The notes: generated from the sequence alone by a model not told the origin. A stretch of 64,000 bases of DNA from Xylanibacter rodentium (GCF_013166575.1 NZ_JABKKE010000012.1:39755-103754), one strand, 5' to 3'; counted from the first letter of the stretch, positions 53,345-63,663 are shown. Numbers and translations: made by a program.

Positions 53345-56242
53345 TTATTTCAAAAGGAAGTTTATAAGTCCTTTTATTATAGAAGTCTGCTTCTGCTTGC
53401 TTCTTATACACTCTAACGGGAAGCCTGTTGTGATTACACGGTAGTCGTCGCCCTTGTATGCCACACACGCGTTGGGACCGTCGGAGTAGCGCATGGCTGC
53501 GTACGCCGGTGGTATCGGATTCAGGACGTCGGCCGACGTTGCCGCATAGTGTTTCTCGTTGATGGTATTATAGAATTGAATGGTTGTTCCCAAACCCTCA
53601 GCAAGGCCTCCTGATGTGCGGTTGCGACCTCCGAAACGACATTTCAGTACGTTTGCAAGAAATGACTGCTCGTCAGGACTAGTCATGTCGCTACCTGTGT
53701 ATGCACCGCTGACGAGCAATGAGCCTCCTCTGCTGACATAGGCTTCAAGCCGTTCGCGCATGGCCGGTGTGAATGTCTTGTAATATTCGAGACTATGGGT
53801 GTCGTTCCGTTCAAGCCCCAATACAATATCGGCAAGTTGGTAATGTGCAAGGTCAACCTTACCGTTCTCTATGGCCTCAGACGAACAACTTATAATGTTG
53901 TATCGGCCGGCCTCCTTTATTGCCTCGGCATGTGTGCGTACGTGATTGCGGTCGTTTCCGGCAACGAATATGCCGGTCATGTCGTCGGCAGACCATCCAA
54001 GTCCGTCTTCACCATCTATGCCCATGCTTCCAGTGTCGTAGCAAAGCTGTCGTCCGACCCACCCAGCAGTCGGACCGAGTGTAACTCCGGGGTCTTCATC
54101 GATGTCGAATCCCTGTTCAAACTGTGTGTTGCGCACAGCCGGAGATGACAGGCGATGGAAGCCGTCCACTATCAATATGTCTTTTGTGGCCCCCGGATTA
54201 TATAGTGCGCATAGCACTTCCGACGGGAAACTGCATCCACCGGCATTGACCGCAGCAACGCGAAAACTATATAATACGCCCGGTTCCAGTTTAATCCGAT
54301 GACTGTTGTCGGCTCGTATATACGTTCCGTTGTCAAAGCCTGAGGACCCTGTGCTTGTATAAACAATGTAACCGGTGGGTTTTGATGTCGCTTCCTGAGG
54401 GTCGTTCACGGCTCTCCAGTTAAGGCGCACTTCATCTACATCCGTAAATTCGATATGGAAATTGTCGGGAGTAAGAGGAGTGACCACACTTTGACGACCG
54501 TGCTGGTCATTGACATATCTCAATATTGTTTTGTATAAAGAGCGTGCAAGTGTAAAACGGAAGTTGGGATCCTGTCCGTACATCATGTCAGGAAAATTCT
54601 GATGGGACATTGTTTCGATGATGGCACTCGGAACTTCCGGTATCCGTGTTTCCGAATAGTTGCGGTCGAAAAGTTCACGTTTGTTCCACTTTCCGTATTT
54701 GTAAATGATGTCGCGGGCAGCGTTGGACAGCAGGGCATCGGCAAAGTCGCGTGATGCCATGCGTGACATTCCGGTATTGAAATGTCCGTTGTTGAATCCT
54801 GTAGTGCATATCCCGAGCGAGCCTATAAGCCCGGTTCCGTCTTTACTGTATCCGGCATCACTATGTACGGCAAGCGAAAGTTCTATCGGTACGTTGAGTC
54901 CCGCTTGCGAAGGTACATAGCAGGATCCGCCTGCCAGATGGTTTGTCATGAGTGACCGGGTATTTATGTCATCGCCATAGTCGTCTGTTCCGTTTTTCGA
55001 ACTGTATACCTTGTATGGCATTCCGGCCCATTGGGCATAATAACGTGCTCCTTCAAGACACCTTGGCAGACCGCTGGTAAGTCCTCCGCGCTCGATGTTT
55101 CCCATTCCGCCGCCGAATCTTACGGCATCAGCCGTAACTACGCCATTATGCCGGGCGCTTCTGTTTGTCAGTATTACACGGTTGTACTGGCTGCTGCCTT
55201 TGTCAAAGTCGAACGTGCCGAGATACACCCACGTGCCGCCCCCCATTTGCTGGTTTACGCGAAATTCTGTCTTTTCACCTTTGTGCCACACTGTATATGA
55301 AGCGTCGTCCACGCTGTTTTCCAGTGTGCTATAGCTCACATATACGGCATAACGCCCTTCTTCCGGAAACTTGGGCATATATGATATGAGACTGTAGTTG
55401 TTCTTTTTGCTCGTTGTCTTGGCCATTCTCGCTGTACCGGCTTCGAATGGATTTTCGCCATCCTTATATGTTCCTCTATGGCTGGCAAAACCTTTTGTGC
55501 CGGCATCGGTCCATTCGTGTTTGGCATATACCTCGATATAGCTTGTTCCGGAAGCCTTGTCGTCGTTGTCAACAATCAGTTCATGTTTTTGCCAATCACG
55601 TTCGCGGGGAGTGAAAACCACGGCTCCGGCATTTTCAAGCATTGGAATAAGATAGGGCACAACGATAGTCTGTGTGAACAAATCTTCGGTTGTGCCGAAC
55701 AGTTTGGGGCGTTGCCATTTCCACGTACCGCGGTTTACATCGTAATATCTGCCATGACTTGCCCATAGCGAAACGTGCCTGTTGTTAAGTCCGTGCGTGG
55801 TCTTTGCCGGATACGAAAGGTTCTGTGTCCACGGATTCCCGTCGTACTCGACATCTCCCCACATACGCGACTTGTCTATGTCTTTTGACAGACGGTTGGG
55901 TATAAGCGCGTCTATGGACATGCCGTTTGTGACAATTGTAATCTCGTATTTCCTGTATGGTTTGGGCAGTTCTTTCCTTATTCTTTTATATATATCTGCA
56001 TTTAGCTCAGGAGAAAACTCCTGAGCGGCAAAAAACTCGTCGGCGGTTATTGTTATCTTTTGGCTTTTGTTGTCGAGTTTATAATCCAGCATCTGTGGCG
56101 CTTGAGTGAGCACTTGGTCCTTAGGCTTGTATTTTGCAAAGAATTTCCGTAAATCCTTGACCATTTTAGATTCTTGAGCTCTATTTTGGGCCATTGATGC
56201 CATAGGATAAGACAGCAGCAATATGTATAAAAGATATTTCAT
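53345..56242 (-). CDS. N-acetylmuramoyl-L-alanine amidase-like protein with golvesin and FN3 domains
   Basis: 965 residues with signal peptide MKYLLYILLLSYPMASMAQN. The amidase-type fold appears split by an insertion. Likely zinc/catalytic positions are in SLWASHGRYYD, LSLAVHSDAGYS and SAIIETMSHQNFPDM. The inserted domain (about 215-375, DASYTVWHKGEKTEFRVNQQ and YLGTFDFDKG) resembles golvesin/xanthan-lyase-associated modules. An FN3 domain follows near 610-710, then a large C-terminal region of unknown fold. Homologues are sometimes labelled xanthan lyase. It probably acts on the cell wall from the periplasm. Its start is 1 bp after the acyltransferase stop. Confidence 0.8.
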   Translation of the reverse strand: MKYLLYILLLSYPMASMAQNRAQESKMVKDLRKFFAKYKPKDQVLTQAPQMLDYKLDNKSQKITITADEFFAAQEFSPELNADIYKRIRKELPKPYRKYEITIVTNGMSIDALIPNRLSKDIDKSRMWGDVEYDGNPWTQNLSYPAKTTHGLNNRHVSLWASHGRYYDVNRGTWKWQRPKLFGTTEDLFTQTIVVPYLIPMLENAGAVVFTPRERDWQKHELIVDNDDKASGTSYIEVYAKHEWTDAGTKGFASHRGTYKDGENPFEAGTARMAKTTSKKNNYSLISYMPKFPEEGRYAVYVSYSTLENSVDDASYTVWHKGEKTEFRVNQQMGGGTWVYLGTFDFDKGSSQYNRVILTNRSARHNGVVTADAVRFGGGMGNIERGGLTSGLPRCLEGARYYAQWAGMPYKVYSSKNGTDDYGDDINTRSLMTNHLAGGSCYVPSQAGLNVPIELSLAVHSDAGYSKDGTGLIGSLGICTTGFNNGHFNTGMSRMASRDFADALLSNAARDIIYKYGKWNKRELFDRNYSETRIPEVPSAIIETMSHQNFPDMMYGQDPNFRFTLARSLYKTILRYVNDQHGRQSVVTPLTPDNFHIEFTDVDEVRLNWRAVNDPQEATSKPTGYIVYTSTGSSGFDNGTYIRADNSHRIKLEPGVLYSFRVAAVNAGGCSFPSEVLCALYNPGATKDILIVDGFHRLSSPAVRNTQFEQGFDIDEDPGVTLGPTAGWVGRQLCYDTGSMGIDGEDGLGWSADDMTGIFVAGNDRNHVRTHAEAIKEAGRYNIISCSSEAIENGKVDLAHYQLADIVLGLERNDTHSLEYYKTFTPAMRERLEAYVSRGGSLLVSGAYTGSDMTSPDEQSFLANVLKCRFGGRNRTSGGLAEGLGTTIQFYNTINEKHYAATSADVLNPIPPAYAAMRYSDGPNACVAYKGDDYRVITTGFPLECIRSKQKQTSIIKGLINFLLK

Positions 56243-56243
56243 G

Positions 56244-56798
56244 TCAGATTTCGCCTATAGTGAATTTCTCCGGTTTTTTACCTGTAAAATCCTTGAAATA
56301 TAGTTTTATTTCACGCATCTGACTGTCTATATTACCATCAGGAATGATAGTGCGTGTACACTGTATACGGCGCTTCTTGTAGTCTACACCGTACAGCAAT
56401 ATTGGTATACCGGCTTTCAGGGATATATAATAGAATCCTTTTTTCCATTCCGGGTTGCGCGAGCGTGTGCCCTCCGGAGTGATACACAGATGAAATGTAT
56501 CGGCCTGACGGGCTGTTTCCGCAAGATTGTCCGTCATGCTTGTATGCTTTGAACGCCATACCGGCACACCACCCATATATCGGAATACAGGACCAAGCGG
56601 CCAGAAGAACCACTCCTTCTTCATGAGGAAATTGCTGTTTATCCCTTCGGCACCGGCATATAACTGGCCTATAACGAAGTCCCAATTGCTGGTGTGTGGT
56701 GCAAGACATATGATATATTTTGCGGGATGGGCTTCCGTCACGTCGGCAGTCCATCCCATGCGACTATATAGAAGCCAGCGGCAGAATGATTTCCACAT
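56244..56798 (-). CDS. PlsC-like acyltransferase
   Basis: 184 residues. The acyltransferase motif is CLAPHTSNWDFVIGQLYAG (HxxxxD type), with block III in LCITPEGTRSRNPEWKKGFY. The N-terminal WLLYSRMGW region may be interfacial. It would acylate a glycerophospholipid or related acceptor at the inner membrane. It lacks the long N-terminal membrane segments of true PlsC, and many Bacteroidales have several paralogues. It lies immediately upstream of the amidase gene and 62 bp after the next small gene. Confidence 0.85.
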   Translation of the reverse strand: MWKSFCRWLLYSRMGWTADVTEAHPAKYIICLAPHTSNWDFVIGQLYAGAEGINSNFLMKKEWFFWPLGPVFRYMGGVPVWRSKHTSMTDNLAETARQADTFHLCITPEGTRSRNPEWKKGFYYISLKAGIPILLYGVDYKKRRIQCTRTIIPDGNIDSQMREIKLYFKDFTGKKPEKFTIGEI

Positions 56799-56860
56799 AA
56801 TGTCAAAAACTATATTATGATGTTTTTATCTGTGAATGTTCTTATCCTGAAATATGAAAA

Positions 56861-57133
56861 TCAATATAGATTATTGATTTGTTCTGCAAGCTCCTCTATT
56901 CCGGCATTGAATTTGTCTGTCAAATCCTTGAAATAAACCTTTGCATCTATTCCCGGTTCCGGATGAGACACTCTGTGTGTGAAATCGTTGCCGAGTTTTA
57001 TTATAGCATAGATGATGGCATCTGCACTTTCCTGAGTTTCTTTTGTTCCATACAACGATGCAGCCATACATTCTGCCAAAAGTTCCTCACATACGAGGTT
57101 GATGTTGCGTTTAAGATTTCTTTTGTTTGCCAT
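56861..57133 (-). CDS. Small helical protein, unknown function
   Basis: 90 residues, no signal. It is predicted all-helical, with segments INLVCEELLAECMAASLYGT and IYAIIKLGNDFTHRVSHPEP. I recognise no named family. It has an AGGAGG Shine-Dalgarno (57147-57142 on the minus strand) 8 nt before ATG, unusual in this window where most genes lack one. A TATCTTTG -7 box is at 57180-57173. It is probably the first gene of the minus-strand run down to 50241. Confidence 0.72.
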   Translation of the reverse strand: MANKRNLKRNINLVCEELLAECMAASLYGTKETQESADAIIYAIIKLGNDFTHRVSHPEPGIDAKVYFKDLTDKFNAGIEELAEQINNLY

Positions 57134-57141
57134 AGTGATGA

Positions 57142-57147
57142 CCTCCT
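57142..57147 (-). promoter_or_regulatory. Strong Shine-Dalgarno AGGAGG
   Basis: AGGAGG on the minus strand, 8 nt from the ATG of the 90-residue gene. Most starts in this window show no such site. Confidence 0.6.
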
Positions 57148-57385
57148 ATTGTTTTATTAGTGTTTACAACGCCAAAGATACTGAAAAATAATCGAATATA
57201 TAAGGATTTTCATAAAAAATATGTTCAGAAAACGTTTTTATGTTGTTTCTTTCTGTTTTCTGTTTCAAAATGTTTATTTTTGCATTCCGAAAGGATAATG
57301 AAGACTTTTTGGTTTTCATATTTTTTTGTTTTGACTGAAGAATAGAATTTTAATTCATTATTCATAAAGTTATATAGATACAAAC

Positions 57386-59029
57386 ATGGAAAAAAGTGCT
57401 TTGCAGATATCAAGATCTGCTTATCAGCCGAAGTTGCCCAAAGCCCTTCAGGGTGCAGTAAAGATTAAGGAGGGCAACCCTACACAGAGTGTGGATGATC
57501 AGGAAGACATCAAGAAATTGTTCCCCAACACCTACGGTATGCCTGTAGTGGAATTTGTTCCGAGCGAAGAAGCCTGCAACACAAAGATGAACGTGGGTAT
57601 CATTCTCAGCGGCGGACAGGCTCCCGGCGGCCATAATGTGATAACAGGTCTTTTCGATCAGGTAAAGAAGTTGAATCCCGAAAACCGGCTTTATGGTTTC
57701 ATTCTCGGCCCCGGCGGACTCGTAGACCATAATTATATGGAGCTGACCAAGGACATTATAGATGAATACCGTAATACAGGCGGTTTCGATATGATAGGTT
57801 CGGGCCGTACAAAGCTGGAGCAGGTGGAACAGTTTGAGAAAGGGCTTGAGATTATCCGCGAACTGGATATCAAAGCCATTGTCATCATCGGTGGTGACGA
57901 CTCTAACACAAATGCTTGTGTATTGGCTGAATATTATGCAGCCAAGAATTATGGTGTGCAGGTGATAGGATGCCCGAAGACAATTGACGGTGATCTGAAG
58001 AATGCACAGATAGAGACGAGCTTTGGTTTCGATACGGCAACAAAGACATATGCAGAACTCATCGGAAACATCGAGCGCGACTGCAATTCAGCCCGTAAGT
58101 ACTGGCACTTCATCAAAGTGATGGGACGTTCGGCCAGCCATATCGCCCTTGAATGTGCCCTGCAATGCCAGCCCAATATCTGTATCGTGTCAGAGGAGGT
58201 GGAGCAGAAGGATATGACACTCAACCAGATTGTCGACCAGCTTTGCGAGGCTATCGCATACCGCGCGGCTCAGGGCAACAACTTCGGTACGGTGATAATC
58301 CCCGAGGGACTTATCGAGTTTATCCCCGCCATAGGCCGTCTGATTCAGGAACTCAACGATCTGTTGGCCGCTCATGGCGCCGATTATAAGGACCTTGACA
58401 AGACAGCACAGCGTGAGTACATCATTTCACATCTGTCAAAAGAGAATGCCGCCACATTCGAGACTCTGCCCGAAGGTGTTGCCCGACAATTGTCACTCGA
58501 CAGAGATCCTCATGGAAATGTCCAGGTATCTCTCATTGAGACAGAGAAACTGCTTTCGGAAATGTGTGAGGCACGCCTTGCCCAGTGGAAGAAAGAAGGA
58601 AAGTATGTAGGCAAATTTGCGGCTCTGCACCATTTCTTCGGTTATGAAGGACGTTGCGCAGCTCCTTCAAACTTCGATGCCGACTATTGCTATGCACTCG
58701 GAACAAGTGCGGCACAGCTTATCGCCAACGGCAAGACCGGATATATGGCTATCGTACAGAACACTACGGCGCCTGCCGACGAATGGGTCGCAGGTGGTGT
58801 GCCTATAACGATGATGATGAACATGGAGCGTCGTAACGGTGAGATGAAGCCTGTTATCCGTAAGGCACTTGTCGAGCTTGAAGGAAAACCGTTCAAGGCC
58901 TTTGCTGCCGTGCGTGACCGTTGGGCAAAGGAAACATGTTACGTTTATCCCGGTCCGATACAGTATTGGGGACCAAGCGAGGTTTGCGACCAGCCTACAA
59001 AAACATTGTCACTCGAACAGAGCAAATAA
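57386..59029 (+). CDS. pfp: Pyrophosphate-fructose 6-phosphate 1-phosphotransferase
   Basis: 547 residues, the long form of PPi-PFK. It reversibly converts fructose 6-phosphate and PPi to the 1,6-bisphosphate. The PPi-specific signature is [20 protein letters not shown], with Asp where ATP enzymes have Gly. The catalytic loop is [20 protein letters not shown], whose Lys is typical of PPi users. The opening [20 protein letters not shown] is also characteristic. It has a TATTTTTG -7 box at 57275-57282 and no linked glycolytic genes. An ATP-type pfkA lies at 32509-33486. Confidence 0.95.
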   Translation: MEKSALQISRSAYQPKLPKALQGAVKIKEGNPTQSVDDQEDIKKLFPNTYGMPVVEFVPSEEACNTKMNVGIILSGGQAPGGHNVITGLFDQVKKLNPENRLYGFILGPGGLVDHNYMELTKDIIDEYRNTGGFDMIGSGRTKLEQVEQFEKGLEIIRELDIKAIVIIGGDDSNTNACVLAEYYAAKNYGVQVIGCPKTIDGDLKNAQIETSFGFDTATKTYAELIGNIERDCNSARKYWHFIKVMGRSASHIALECALQCQPNICIVSEEVEQKDMTLNQIVDQLCEAIAYRAAQGNNFGTVIIPEGLIEFIPAIGRLIQELNDLLAAHGADYKDLDKTAQREYIISHLSKENAATFETLPEGVARQLSLDRDPHGNVQVSLIETEKLLSEMCEARLAQWKKEGKYVGKFAALHHFFGYEGRCAAPSNFDADYCYALGTSAAQLIANGKTGYMAIVQNTTAPADEWVAGGVPITMMMNMERRNGEMKPVIRKALVELEGKPFKAFAAVRDRWAKETCYVYPGPIQYWGPSEVCDQPTKTLSLEQSK

Positions 59030-59103
59030 ATCTCTTGGTCACGGACTATACGCGGATGCAATACAGCAGCGTCCCGTGTAGTCCGTGACTGACTTATATA
59101 GAT

Positions 59104-59997
59104 ATGCCAAATACAACCACAAATCGCAGTCAGACGAGAAAAAGAAGCGTAAGAAAAGTCTATCATAGTCCAGTAAAGCGCAAGAAACCGGGATTTATAA
59201 TACGCATACTGCGACATTTGCCCGGTTGGGCATGGTGGCTTGGCAGCGGACTTGTTGTTGCAGGCTATATTTGGGCTTTCTATTATTTCTTTGTCGGGCC
59301 TTTCGGTTTTCGTTGGCGTGCCCTGTACGGTGATGCCTCTTATCCTGAAGGATATGAAATACATGGCATCGACATAAGCCATTATCAAGGCACCATCGAC
59401 TGGGAAAAACTACGCAACAACGGTATGATAGAGAAATGTCCCGTGCGTTTTGTCATGATAAAGGCGACAGAAGGGGCCAGCAGGCTGGACCACCGCTTTG
59501 CAGACAATTTCTATCAGGCTCGTGAATACGGGTTCATACGCGGTGCATATCACTTTTGGAGCACCCGCTCTACCAGTGAGGCACAGGCTGCATATTTTAT
59601 CAAGAATGTGAATCTGGAAGAGGGCGATTTGCCTCCTGTTCTTGATATTGAGCATAAAGGCAAAGAGCAGACCGCCGAAGACTTCAAGAAGAGTGTGAAG
59701 AAATGGCTTGACATAGTGGAAGAGCATTACAAGGTAAAGCCTATCATATACACTTATTATAAGTTTAAAATGGCATATCTTAGCGATTCGATATTCGACG
59801 AATATCCGTATTGGATAGCACATTATTATGTTGACAAGGTTGAATATACCGGCAAATGGAAGTTCTGGCAGCACACCGATTGCGGCCGTCTGCCAGGTAT
59901 TGAAGGCTATGTGGACTTCAATATCTATAACGGCAGTTTCTACGACTTGCGCCGTCTTACCATAGGATATCGGGACAATGACGACGACACCTATTGA
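59104..59997 (+). CDS. Membrane-anchored GH25 lysozyme
   Basis: 297 residues. A basic N-terminus (SQTRKRSVRKVYHSPVKRKK) precedes one TM helix (about 42-64, WAWWLGSGLVVAGYIWAFYY), giving a type II membrane protein with its enzyme in the periplasm. The GH25 domain starts GIDISHYQGTIDWEKLRNNG. Catalytic acids are expected in FVMIKATEGAS and VLDIEHKGK. It hydrolyses the MurNAc-GlcNAc bond of peptidoglycan. Starts 74 bp after pfp. Confidence 0.9.
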   Translation: MPNTTTNRSQTRKRSVRKVYHSPVKRKKPGFIIRILRHLPGWAWWLGSGLVVAGYIWAFYYFFVGPFGFRWRALYGDASYPEGYEIHGIDISHYQGTIDWEKLRNNGMIEKCPVRFVMIKATEGASRLDHRFADNFYQAREYGFIRGAYHFWSTRSTSEAQAAYFIKNVNLEEGDLPPVLDIEHKGKEQTAEDFKKSVKKWLDIVEEHYKVKPIIYTYYKFKMAYLSDSIFDEYPYWIAHYYVDKVEYTGKWKFWQHTDCGRLPGIEGYVDFNIYNGSFYDLRRLTIGYRDNDDDTY

Positions 59998-60043
59998 CAG
60001 TCGTTTTCATAATGCCATATAATCCGGCTGTCTTGACATGATT

Positions 60044-60943
60044 CTAAGCCAGTCTTAATGCCATACAAGCCCAGTTGTTGTCATTTTCGTATCTTTCAAA
60101 CTGTAGTCCGTGTTCTTCGGCCTTTTCCTTCAGTACGTCTATGTCCTCAATATAGAATCCGCTCAGCAGCAGTCGTGCTTTTTCCGCCATCATATTTCTG
60201 AATTTGGGCATGTCCGCCAATAGTATGTTGCGGTTGATATTTGCTGTTACAACGTCATATTTTCTTGTAATGCCGTCCAATACCGATGCGTCTCCGAGCA
60301 ATGCTTCATATCTGTCGTCCACCATATTTATTATTGCGTTATGACGGGCGTTGTCCACGCTCCATTCGTCGATGTCGTATCCCGTCGCCATGGCTGCTCC
60401 TCTTTTCAGCGCCACAATCCCGAGTATACCGGTGCCACATCCGCAGTCGAGCACGCTCTTGCCCGCAAGTTCCGTTTCCGTCAGTGCCTGCACCATCATC
60501 CGTGTCGTTTCGTGTGTTCCGGTGCCGAATGCAAATCTGGCATCTATTTCCACCGATGTCTCATAATCCGTCTTCTCAGGCAGATGCCGCCCGTCATGTA
60601 TTATGCACATGCCATTTACGATGATTGGCTCGAAACCTTCCTTTTCCCATTGCTCGTTCCAGTCCTTGTCCTCAGCTTCCCTCACGTCATAAGTGACGGA
60701 AATGTTCCCGAACGGCAAGTCTTCCATGGATTGTGCCAAGGCGCCGGCGTCAAACATATCAGTCCGGACATACCCCTTGATACCATCGTCAGTGTCTTCA
60801 AAAGTTTCAAAACCCGTTTCCCCGGCGTTTGCGGCTATTATGTCACGCACGTCCTGTAAAAGCATACCGCAATCCGGTCCGCACCCTTCCGGCTCGTTCA
60901 GGGTCTTTATATGTATGTGAAAATCAACTTCGTAGTACTTCAT
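60044..60943 (-). CDS. prmA: Ribosomal protein L11 methyltransferase PrmA
   Basis: 299 residues from the ATG at 60943 (MKYYEVDFHIHIKTLNEPEG). The in-frame ATG at 60964 is just past a possible minus-strand -7 box (TATTTTTG, 60969-60962) and is unlikely. The SAM-binding motif I is SVLDCGCGTGILGIVALKRG, with motif DVVTANINRNILLADMPKF. It trimethylates L11. Divergent from the aromatic/Gly-rich gene. Confidence 0.92.
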   Translation of the reverse strand: MKYYEVDFHIHIKTLNEPEGCGPDCGMLLQDVRDIIAANAGETGFETFEDTDDGIKGYVRTDMFDAGALAQSMEDLPFGNISVTYDVREAEDKDWNEQWEKEGFEPIIVNGMCIIHDGRHLPEKTDYETSVEIDARFAFGTGTHETTRMMVQALTETELAGKSVLDCGCGTGILGIVALKRGAAMATGYDIDEWSVDNARHNAIINMVDDRYEALLGDASVLDGITRKYDVVTANINRNILLADMPKFRNMMAEKARLLLSGFYIEDIDVLKEKAEEHGLQFERYENDNNWACMALRLA

Positions 60944-60978
60944 ATGATGTGAATTTTGATGCAAAAATACAAAAAATA

Positions 60979-61042
60979 GGGAAAAACCTATCAGAGTTTA
61001 GGGTTTTTCCGTATTTTTGTATACGGAATACTGATATTTTTG
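60979..61042. promoter_or_regulatory. Divergent promoter region with stem-loop
   Basis: A hairpin of GGAAAAACC-TA (60980-60990) and TAGGGTTTTTCC (ending 61010) with one bulge. It is followed by two plus-strand TATTTTTG boxes (61012-61019 and 61035-61042); the second is 34 bp before the next gene start. On the minus strand a TATTTTTG box at 60969-60962 precedes prmA. Confidence 0.45.
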
Positions 61043-61075
61043 TAACGTGAAATAATAAACAATAAAGGATTGACT

Positions 61076-61978
61076 ATGAGAAAGTGTTTTTTTATATCTG
61101 TCATCACGATGGCCGTTCCTCTTGTGTCATTGGCGCAGGACGACATGTATTTTGTGCCTAAAAAGGCAGACAAGATAAAGAGTACGCTTGAATACGTGTC
61201 GCCACGTGACACGTATTATTCCGGTAGCGACCGTAATATAGACGAGTACAACCGCCATGGAAGCACGGTTACGGAAATTGATTCTACAGGAAACGACGTC
61301 ATCGATTTCGACGGACTGTCAGGAGTGTACCCCGATTCCGTTACCGCATATCAGGACGATGACTATACATACACCCGTCGTATGAGCCGTTTTGACGATT
61401 ATGTATGGGCCGATTCTTATTGGGCAGGATACTATGCAGGCCGTTCGGCACGTTGTGGATGGTACGATCCGTGGTACTATGGCGGATGGTATTACGACCC
61501 ATGGCATTACGGATGGTACGACCCTTGGTATTACGGATACTACGGATATCACGGATGGTATGGCCATTGGTGGGGGCATCCCGGCTATGTAGTGAACTAC
61601 AATCCGAGATCTGCCGGCACGTTCAGACACATAACCGGTACCGGTCGCCGCCCGTTGGCAGGCTTGCGGGGTACAACCACCGTAACAGGAGGCATAGCCA
61701 ACCGTGACAGGATACGTACGGGCAATCTGCGCAACAAGACATTCAGCGCAACAGACCGTTTCGGAGTGAACCGCAATACGAATACATCCAACCGCATTCA
61801 GAACAACATCAACCGTAACAACAACAGGCGCAACGATATCAACACCGCAACGCCAACACGCCCGTCGGGGTCTTTCGGTAGCGGCAGCGGATTTGGAGGA
61901 AGCCGTTCCGGAGGTGGTTTCGGTGGTGGCAGCCGCTCTTCCGGTGGCGGTGGCAGCAGATTCGGAGGTCGCAGATAA
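61076..61978 (+). CDS. Exported Trp/Tyr/Gly-rich low-complexity protein
   Basis: 300 residues from the ATG at 61076, preceded by AAAGGA. The signal peptide is MRKCFFISVITMAVPLVSLA followed by QD. The middle (about 110-180) is a repetitive aromatic stretch of the WYDPWYYGGWYYDPWHYGWY kind. The next part is Asn/Arg/Thr-rich, and the last 40 residues are almost pure Gly/Ser/Phe/Arg (FGSGSGFGGSRSGGGFGGGS). There is no catalytic motif. Similar unannotated proteins occur in Bacteroidales. A surface or extracellular matrix role is possible but unsupported. It lies 32 bp upstream of the FadL-like gene. Confidence 0.8.
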   Translation: MRKCFFISVITMAVPLVSLAQDDMYFVPKKADKIKSTLEYVSPRDTYYSGSDRNIDEYNRHGSTVTEIDSTGNDVIDFDGLSGVYPDSVTAYQDDDYTYTRRMSRFDDYVWADSYWAGYYAGRSARCGWYDPWYYGGWYYDPWHYGWYDPWYYGYYGYHGWYGHWWGHPGYVVNYNPRSAGTFRHITGTGRRPLAGLRGTTTVTGGIANRDRIRTGNLRNKTFSATDRFGVNRNTNTSNRIQNNINRNNNRRNDINTATPTRPSGSFGSGSGFGGSRSGGGFGGGSRSSGGGGSRFGGRR

Positions 61979-62010
61979 AGTTTTTGTTTAACATAAAAAG
62001 AATATTGAAT

Positions 62011-63594
62011 ATGAAAAGAAGATACTGTTTCATGTCTCTACTGCTTACAGGAACCGTCGCCATGACTGCTCAGGAGACATATACGAACGCCGAATTGGCA
62101 ACAAAAGATCTAAACGGCACGGCACGGTATGTCGGCATGGGGGGGGCTATGGACGCTCTGGGAGCCGATATATCCACCATCGGCACCAATCCCGCAGGTA
62201 TAGGATTGTTCCGTCATTCCACGGCGAACATATCTTTCGGATTTGTGTCACAGGAAGGAGCGAAACGTTTTGCCAATGGCAACAAGACAAATATGAGTTT
62301 CGATCAGGCCGGATTTGTATATTCAAACCGTCTCAGCCGGAGTTCGTTTCTCAATTTCGGATTCAATTATCACAAGAGCCGCAACTTCGACTACATCCTC
62401 AATGCTGCCGGACGCACCCTGAACGGAGGCTCGCAGAACAGGTTGTCCTACAACAAGGGTGACGCCGGAATGGACTTGTACATCGAGAACGATGAGATTC
62501 TTTCAAATGACTATGCTTACAGCCAACTGGATTATTTGTATTACAACACCATCATATACAACCCTCTCATCGATCCGAATCCCGATCCTGACGAGAAGAA
62601 CTACTTTTATAATTACGGAGCCGAACGCTATATGATGGACCGTGTACAGACCGGCTACATCGGTGAATACGACTTCAATATCAGCGGAAACATCAACGAT
62701 CGTGTATATCTCGGTGTCACGCTCGGCATACACGACGTCCGTTACAAGAGTTATTCTGAATATGCGGAATTGTTCGAAAGCAACGAAGAGGGGATCGGAG
62801 GAGTGCTTGCGGAAGACACGCGCGAGATTACCGGAACCGGTTTCGATGTCAAGGCCGGTGTCATTTTCCGTCCGATAGAGGATTCTCCGTTCCGTATCGG
62901 TCTGTCGGTGGCCACCCCCACATGGTACGACCTCACCACCCGCAACTATACGGCACTGTATGTCGATGCGGAGAACGCCACACCGACATTCAACGGGATA
63001 GAAGGCTGGGACATTGACAACAGCTACGACTTCAAGTTGCATACCCCATGGAAGTTCGGACTCAGTCTCGGCCATACCATAGACAACTTCATAGCCCTTG
63101 GCGCATCGTATGAGTTTGCCGACTACGGAAGTCTTGACTGCCGCGAGATCGACGGATACGACTGGGACGGAAACACCACATCATCGACCGACATACCGAT
63201 GAAGCGCCATACTGAGCAGACCCTCAAGGGCGTGTCGACCTTAAAGCTCGGAGCGGAAATCAAGGCCGATGCCAATCTGGCAGTGCGTGTCGGTTTCAAC
63301 TATGTCTCGCCGATGTACAACAAGAACGGCTTCAAGGACGGAACACTGGCTTCATACGGTGTCACCGACCAGTCTGCCACCGACTACACCAACTGGAAAG
63401 ATACATATCGGCTGACGGCCGGTGTGGGATACCGGTTTGACAAGTTTTCGCTCGATCTTGCCTATCAGTATAGTCAGACCGACGGTACGTTCACTCCGTT
63501 CAGCGATGTTCTCGATGCCACCAACGCCGCAGAGTCTGTAGACGTGAGCAACAAGCGTCATCAGCTTCTGTTTACATTAGGTTATTCATTCTGA
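62011..63594 (+). CDS. FadL/OmpP1 family outer-membrane protein
   Basis: 527 residues from the ATG at 62011 (MKRRYCFMSLLLTGTVAMTA, signal). The TTG in frame at 61984 is less likely. After the signal, GTARYVGMGGAMDALGADIS, then TIGTNPAGIGL, is the diagnostic N-terminal motif of the OmpP1/FadL transporters. The remainder is alternating beta strands, and the protein ends with an aromatic residue (LLFTLGYSF) for Bam-dependent insertion. FadL relatives import hydrophobic molecules; the Bacteroidales versions have no proven substrate. Confidence 0.88.
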   Translation: MKRRYCFMSLLLTGTVAMTAQETYTNAELATKDLNGTARYVGMGGAMDALGADISTIGTNPAGIGLFRHSTANISFGFVSQEGAKRFANGNKTNMSFDQAGFVYSNRLSRSSFLNFGFNYHKSRNFDYILNAAGRTLNGGSQNRLSYNKGDAGMDLYIENDEILSNDYAYSQLDYLYYNTIIYNPLIDPNPDPDEKNYFYNYGAERYMMDRVQTGYIGEYDFNISGNINDRVYLGVTLGIHDVRYKSYSEYAELFESNEEGIGGVLAEDTREITGTGFDVKAGVIFRPIEDSPFRIGLSVATPTWYDLTTRNYTALYVDAENATPTFNGIEGWDIDNSYDFKLHTPWKFGLSLGHTIDNFIALGASYEFADYGSLDCREIDGYDWDGNTTSSTDIPMKRHTEQTLKGVSTLKLGAEIKADANLAVRVGFNYVSPMYNKNGFKDGTLASYGVTDQSATDYTNWKDTYRLTAGVGYRFDKFSLDLAYQYSQTDGTFTPFSDVLDATNAAESVDVSNKRHQLLFTLGYSF

Positions 63595-63663
63595 CACTAT
63601 AGGGATGGCCCTTGCATACATTGTTGGCTTCATTCCAGCGTATGTTAGCAAATCAAACGCATG

